Of a stretch of 64,000 bases of DNA, positions 61,314 through 64,000 are shown piece after piece. Source of the stretch: Lepus europaeus (lineage: Eukaryota; Chordata; Mammalia; Lagomorpha; Leporidae). The position numbers and the translations under genes were made by a program. Below the pieces are notes generated by a model that saw nothing but the letters and a program-made list of their open reading frames with translations, was not told the DNA's origin and did not search any database. Position 1 is the first letter of the stretch. Every line of letters starts with the position of its first letter. Location: contig NC_084836.1 of the NCBI RefSeq assembly GCF_033115175.1, positions 77,652,253 to 77,716,252 on the forward strand, given 5' to 3'.

Positions 61314-61966
61314 GCTGGCGCCGTGGCTCAATAGGCTAATCCTCTGCCTAGGGGCGCCGGCACACCGGGTTCTAGTCCCTGTTGGGGCGCCGGATTCTGT
61401 CCCGGTTGCCCCTCTTCCAGGCCAGCTCTCTGCTGTGGCCCAGGAATGCGGTGGAGGATGGCCCAGGTCCTTGGGCCCTGCACCCGCATGGGAGACCAGG
61501 AGAAGCACCTGGCTCCTGCCTTCAGATCAGCGCGGTGCACCGGCCACAGCACGCTGGCTGTGGCGGCCAGTGGAGGGTAAACCAACAGCAAAGGAAGACC
61601 TGTCCACTCTGCTTGTAAAAAAAAAAAATTCATTGGCCGGCGCCGTGACTTAACAGGCTAATCCTCTGACTTGCAGCGCTGGCACACTGGGTTCTAGTCA
61701 CGGTTGGGGCGCCGGATTCTATCCCGGTTGCCCCTCTTCCAGGCCAGCTCTCTGCTATGGCCCGGGAAGGCAGTGGAGGATGGCCCAAGTGCTTGGGCCC
61801 TGCACCCGCATGGGAGACCAGGAGAAGCACCTGGCTCCTGGCTTTGGATCAGCGAGATGCGCCGGCCACAGCGGCCATTTTAGGGTGAACCAACGGCAAA
61901 AAAAAAGGAAGACCTTTCTCTCTGTCTCTCTCTCTCACTATCCACTCTGCCTGTCAAAAAAAAAAT
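61314..61966 (+). mobile_element. Tandem CSINE pair, right arm
   Basis: CSINE one at about 61,314-61,632 (head GCTGGCGCCGTGGCTCAATA), CSINE two at about 61,635-61,966 (head GGCCGGCGCCGTGACTTAAC). They are the mirror of 10,223-10,884. Poly-A lengths and a few bases differ between arms. Confidence 0.85.
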
Positions 61967-62540
61967 TCATTAAGTTTATGATGCTGGTTTGGAAAAATTT
62001 AAAGCTGAACTAAAATTCTGTTCTGGACAACCAGCTACCAACAGGCTCAGTTGGCTTTTCATCTCTAAGTCTTCCCACCATTTTGCTACATGGACGGGTT
62101 CCTTCTTATAACTGCTCGTAGATAGCTCGTCTGGTTTCAGGATTTTTAACAGCAATTCTTTTTGCTAATGATTTTCGAGCTAATTCATTATGCAAAAGGT
62201 AAGAGTAATATTCTCTGCTTTTTTATGTTGTTAATAGTTCTTTCATCTTTCCCTTATGGTTCTTTTTCTATAGCACCTAAGATAAATTTCTGTCTCCTGT
62301 ACTTTAAATATAAGGTAAATGGTTTAGTTTATTAAGTTATTTAAGTTTTATTTTAATTATGTAGGGCTAGCATTGGCTCAGAGTGGTCAATTAAGTATGA
62401 AATCTCTTGGGTGGAAGCCAAGTGCTTTGAGTTAAGCTACACTATGAATTATCCAAGCACATTTTCTAGTATGTTTACATTGTTACAGTCTTCTTATGCT
62501 GGTTTATTTTGTAATTATGTATCAGAATTTATACAGTATT

Positions 62541-63150
62541 TGAGGCATTATTAGAGTATTTTCTTGGGTGAATGTTGGTGAAATATTATTAGTATGATAT
62601 GTAAATTTTCCTCTTTGGGTCGAAGATAATAGGTAAAGAGAACAAAGTGCTGTAATTAGTACCAATTAGTGTTAGTGCCTATTAAAATAATAATAAGATT
62701 GGATCATGAAAAGGATGCTATTATAACAAAAAGTTCCCCTTGTGAGATAGTAGTAGGTGGTAAAGCTAAATTAGTGAGGCTAGCAAGTAGTCATCATGCA
62801 GCTGTTAATGGCAAGACAGTTTGAAGACCTTGTGGTAATAGTATAGTTCGGCCATGAATAGGTTCATAAGTAGAATTAGCTAAGCAGAATAATATAGAGG
62901 AGCTTAGGCCATGGGCAATTATTAGAGCGGTGGCTCCTATAAACTTCCTGGAGTTTGGATTAAAATTGCGACAATTACTAAGGCTATATGACTAACTGAA
63001 GGATAAGCAGTGAGTGATTTTAGATCTGTTTGTCGCAAGCAGATATTGCTAGTTATAAATATGCCTCAAAGTGAGAGTATAAGGAATGGGTAGGCTATAT
63101 ATTCTGTGATTGGGTTAAGCACGATGGTAACACTTATAGGCCTTAGCTGC
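62541..63150 (-). pseudogene. Separate ND4 NUMT fragment in the right flank
   Basis: Matches the ND4 3' part at about 55,466-56,075 in the same orientation, with visible substitutions and a small indel (AATAATAATAAG versus AATAATAG). It begins at the TGAGG shared with 12S and ends near 63,150, where L1 3' UTR follows. It is outside the palindrome and has no counterpart on the left side. Confidence 0.9.
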
Positions 63151-63364
63151 ATAGTCTTAGGTCATAGTCAAAGTGGAAGTTCTCTCCTCCTTTCAGAGAA
63201 AGGTACCTCCTCTTTGATGACCCGTTTTTTTCCACTGGGATCTCTTTAATGTAGATCATTTTTCTGCAGAGTGTCTTAGCTTTCCATGCCTGAAATACAC
63301 TCATAGGCTATTTAGCCAGATCCAAATGAAAGCTTGTTTTCTAGAACATTCTATCGTTGATATA
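63151..63364 (-). mobile_element. L1 3' UTR fragment
   Basis: Resembles 25,480-25,690 (AGTCAAAGTGGAAGTTCTCT and following) in minus sense, with substitutions. Split from its continuation by the next CSINE. Confidence 0.8.
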
Positions 63365-63704
63365 TTTTTTTCTTTTTTTTTTGACAGGCAGAGTGGATAG
63401 TGAGAGAGAGAGAGAGAGACAGAGAGAAAGGTCCTCCTTTCTGCCGCTGGTTCACCCTCCAGTGGCCACTGCGGCCGGCGCATCTTGCGGATCCGAAGCC
63501 AGGAGCCAGGTGCTTCTCCTGGTCTCCCATGCAGGTGCAGGGCCCAAGCAATTGGGCCATCCTCCACTGCCTTCCCAGGCCATAGCAGAGAGCTGGCCTG
63601 GAAGAGGGTCAACCGGGATAGAATCCGGCACCCCAACGGGACTAGAACCCGGTGTGCCGGCGCCGCAAGGCAGAGGATTAGCCTGTTAAGCCATGGCGCT
63701 GGCC
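63365..63704 (-). mobile_element. Full-length young CSINE
   Basis: Poly-T, GACAGGCAGAGTGGATAGTG, body, and head ending AAGCCATGGCGCTGGCC. GATATA-type sites flank it (about 63,358 and 63,706). Confidence 0.88.
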
Positions 63705-64000
63705 TGATATACTTTTTTTAACTTTTATATAGTAAATATAAATTTCCAAAGTACAGTTTATGGAATACAATGGCTTCCCCCCCCCATAACCTCCCTCCCA
63801 CTCGCACCCCTCCCATCTCCCGCTCCCTCTCCCATTCCATTCACATCAAGATTCATTTTCAATTCTCTTTATATACAGAAGATAGATTTAGTATATATTA
63901 AGTAAAGATTTCATCAGTTTGCACCCACACAGAAACACAAAGTGTAAAATACTAGTTTCAGTACTAGTTATTTCATTACTTCACATTGGAAAACACATTA
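63705..64000 (-). mobile_element. L1 3' UTR fragment, 3'-terminal part
   Basis: Complement of the L1 3' end with the polypurine tract (CCCCCCATAACCTCC...), matching about 24,790-25,060 with substitutions. It runs off the window edge. Confidence 0.85.

Overview
The window is nuclear DNA of a placental mammal, most likely a lagomorph such as rabbit. It is packed with LINE-1 copies and with tRNA-headed C-repeat SINEs (CSINE: GCCGGCGCC-type head, CT-rich stretch, AAATAAATAAA-type tail). It also holds large mitochondrial insertions (NUMTs) whose reading frames are broken in the nuclear code. I see no complete host protein-coding gene.

The main structure is a palindrome. The left arm (about 9,641-31,883) reappears in reverse complement as the right arm (about 40,296-62,545) around an 8.4 kb spacer. 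Positions mirror as x + x' of about 72,180, drifting to about 72,197 near the outer ends. From the spacer outward each arm holds: a near-full-length L1 (ORF1 open, ORF2 with two shared stops); a short unassigned block; older L1 and CSINE fragments; a degenerate CA repeat; a CpG-rich promoter-like block with a candidate first exon; and a NUMT in mitochondrial gene order from ND5 back to 12S rRNA. The NUMT carries CSINEs and the polyadenylated retrocopy of an endogenous retrovirus 3' end.

The junctions suggest how it formed. The left L1 lies, together with a CSINE fused to its 5' end, between one pair of 17-bp target-site duplications, so it is an original insertion. The right L1 has that duplication only at its 3' side. 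Its first ~190 bp differ from the left copy, then the arms become identical. The right arm therefore looks like a copy of the left, entered through homology between inverted L1s. The outer right junction joins 12S NUMT sequence to a separate ND4 NUMT through a shared TGAGG. Differences between arms cluster in the outer ~5.5 kb; the inner ~17 kb is nearly identical.

Region by region: 1-2.4 kb is unassigned; 2.4-2.8 kb is a GGAT-type repeat; 2.9-7.7 kb is old L1; 7.7-8.47 kb is unassigned; 8.47-17.85 kb is the NUMT; 17.85-24.75 kb holds the CpG block, CA repeat and old repeats; 24.77-32.41 kb is the L1/CSINE unit; 32.43-40.1 kb is the spacer with CSINEs, old L1 and two or three candidate minus-strand exons; 40.1-62.5 kb is the mirror arm; 62.5-64 kb holds the ND4 NUMT, L1 3' UTR pieces and a CSINE. 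Alignments were made by eye, so identity statements are qualitative and repeat-family names need a library search.
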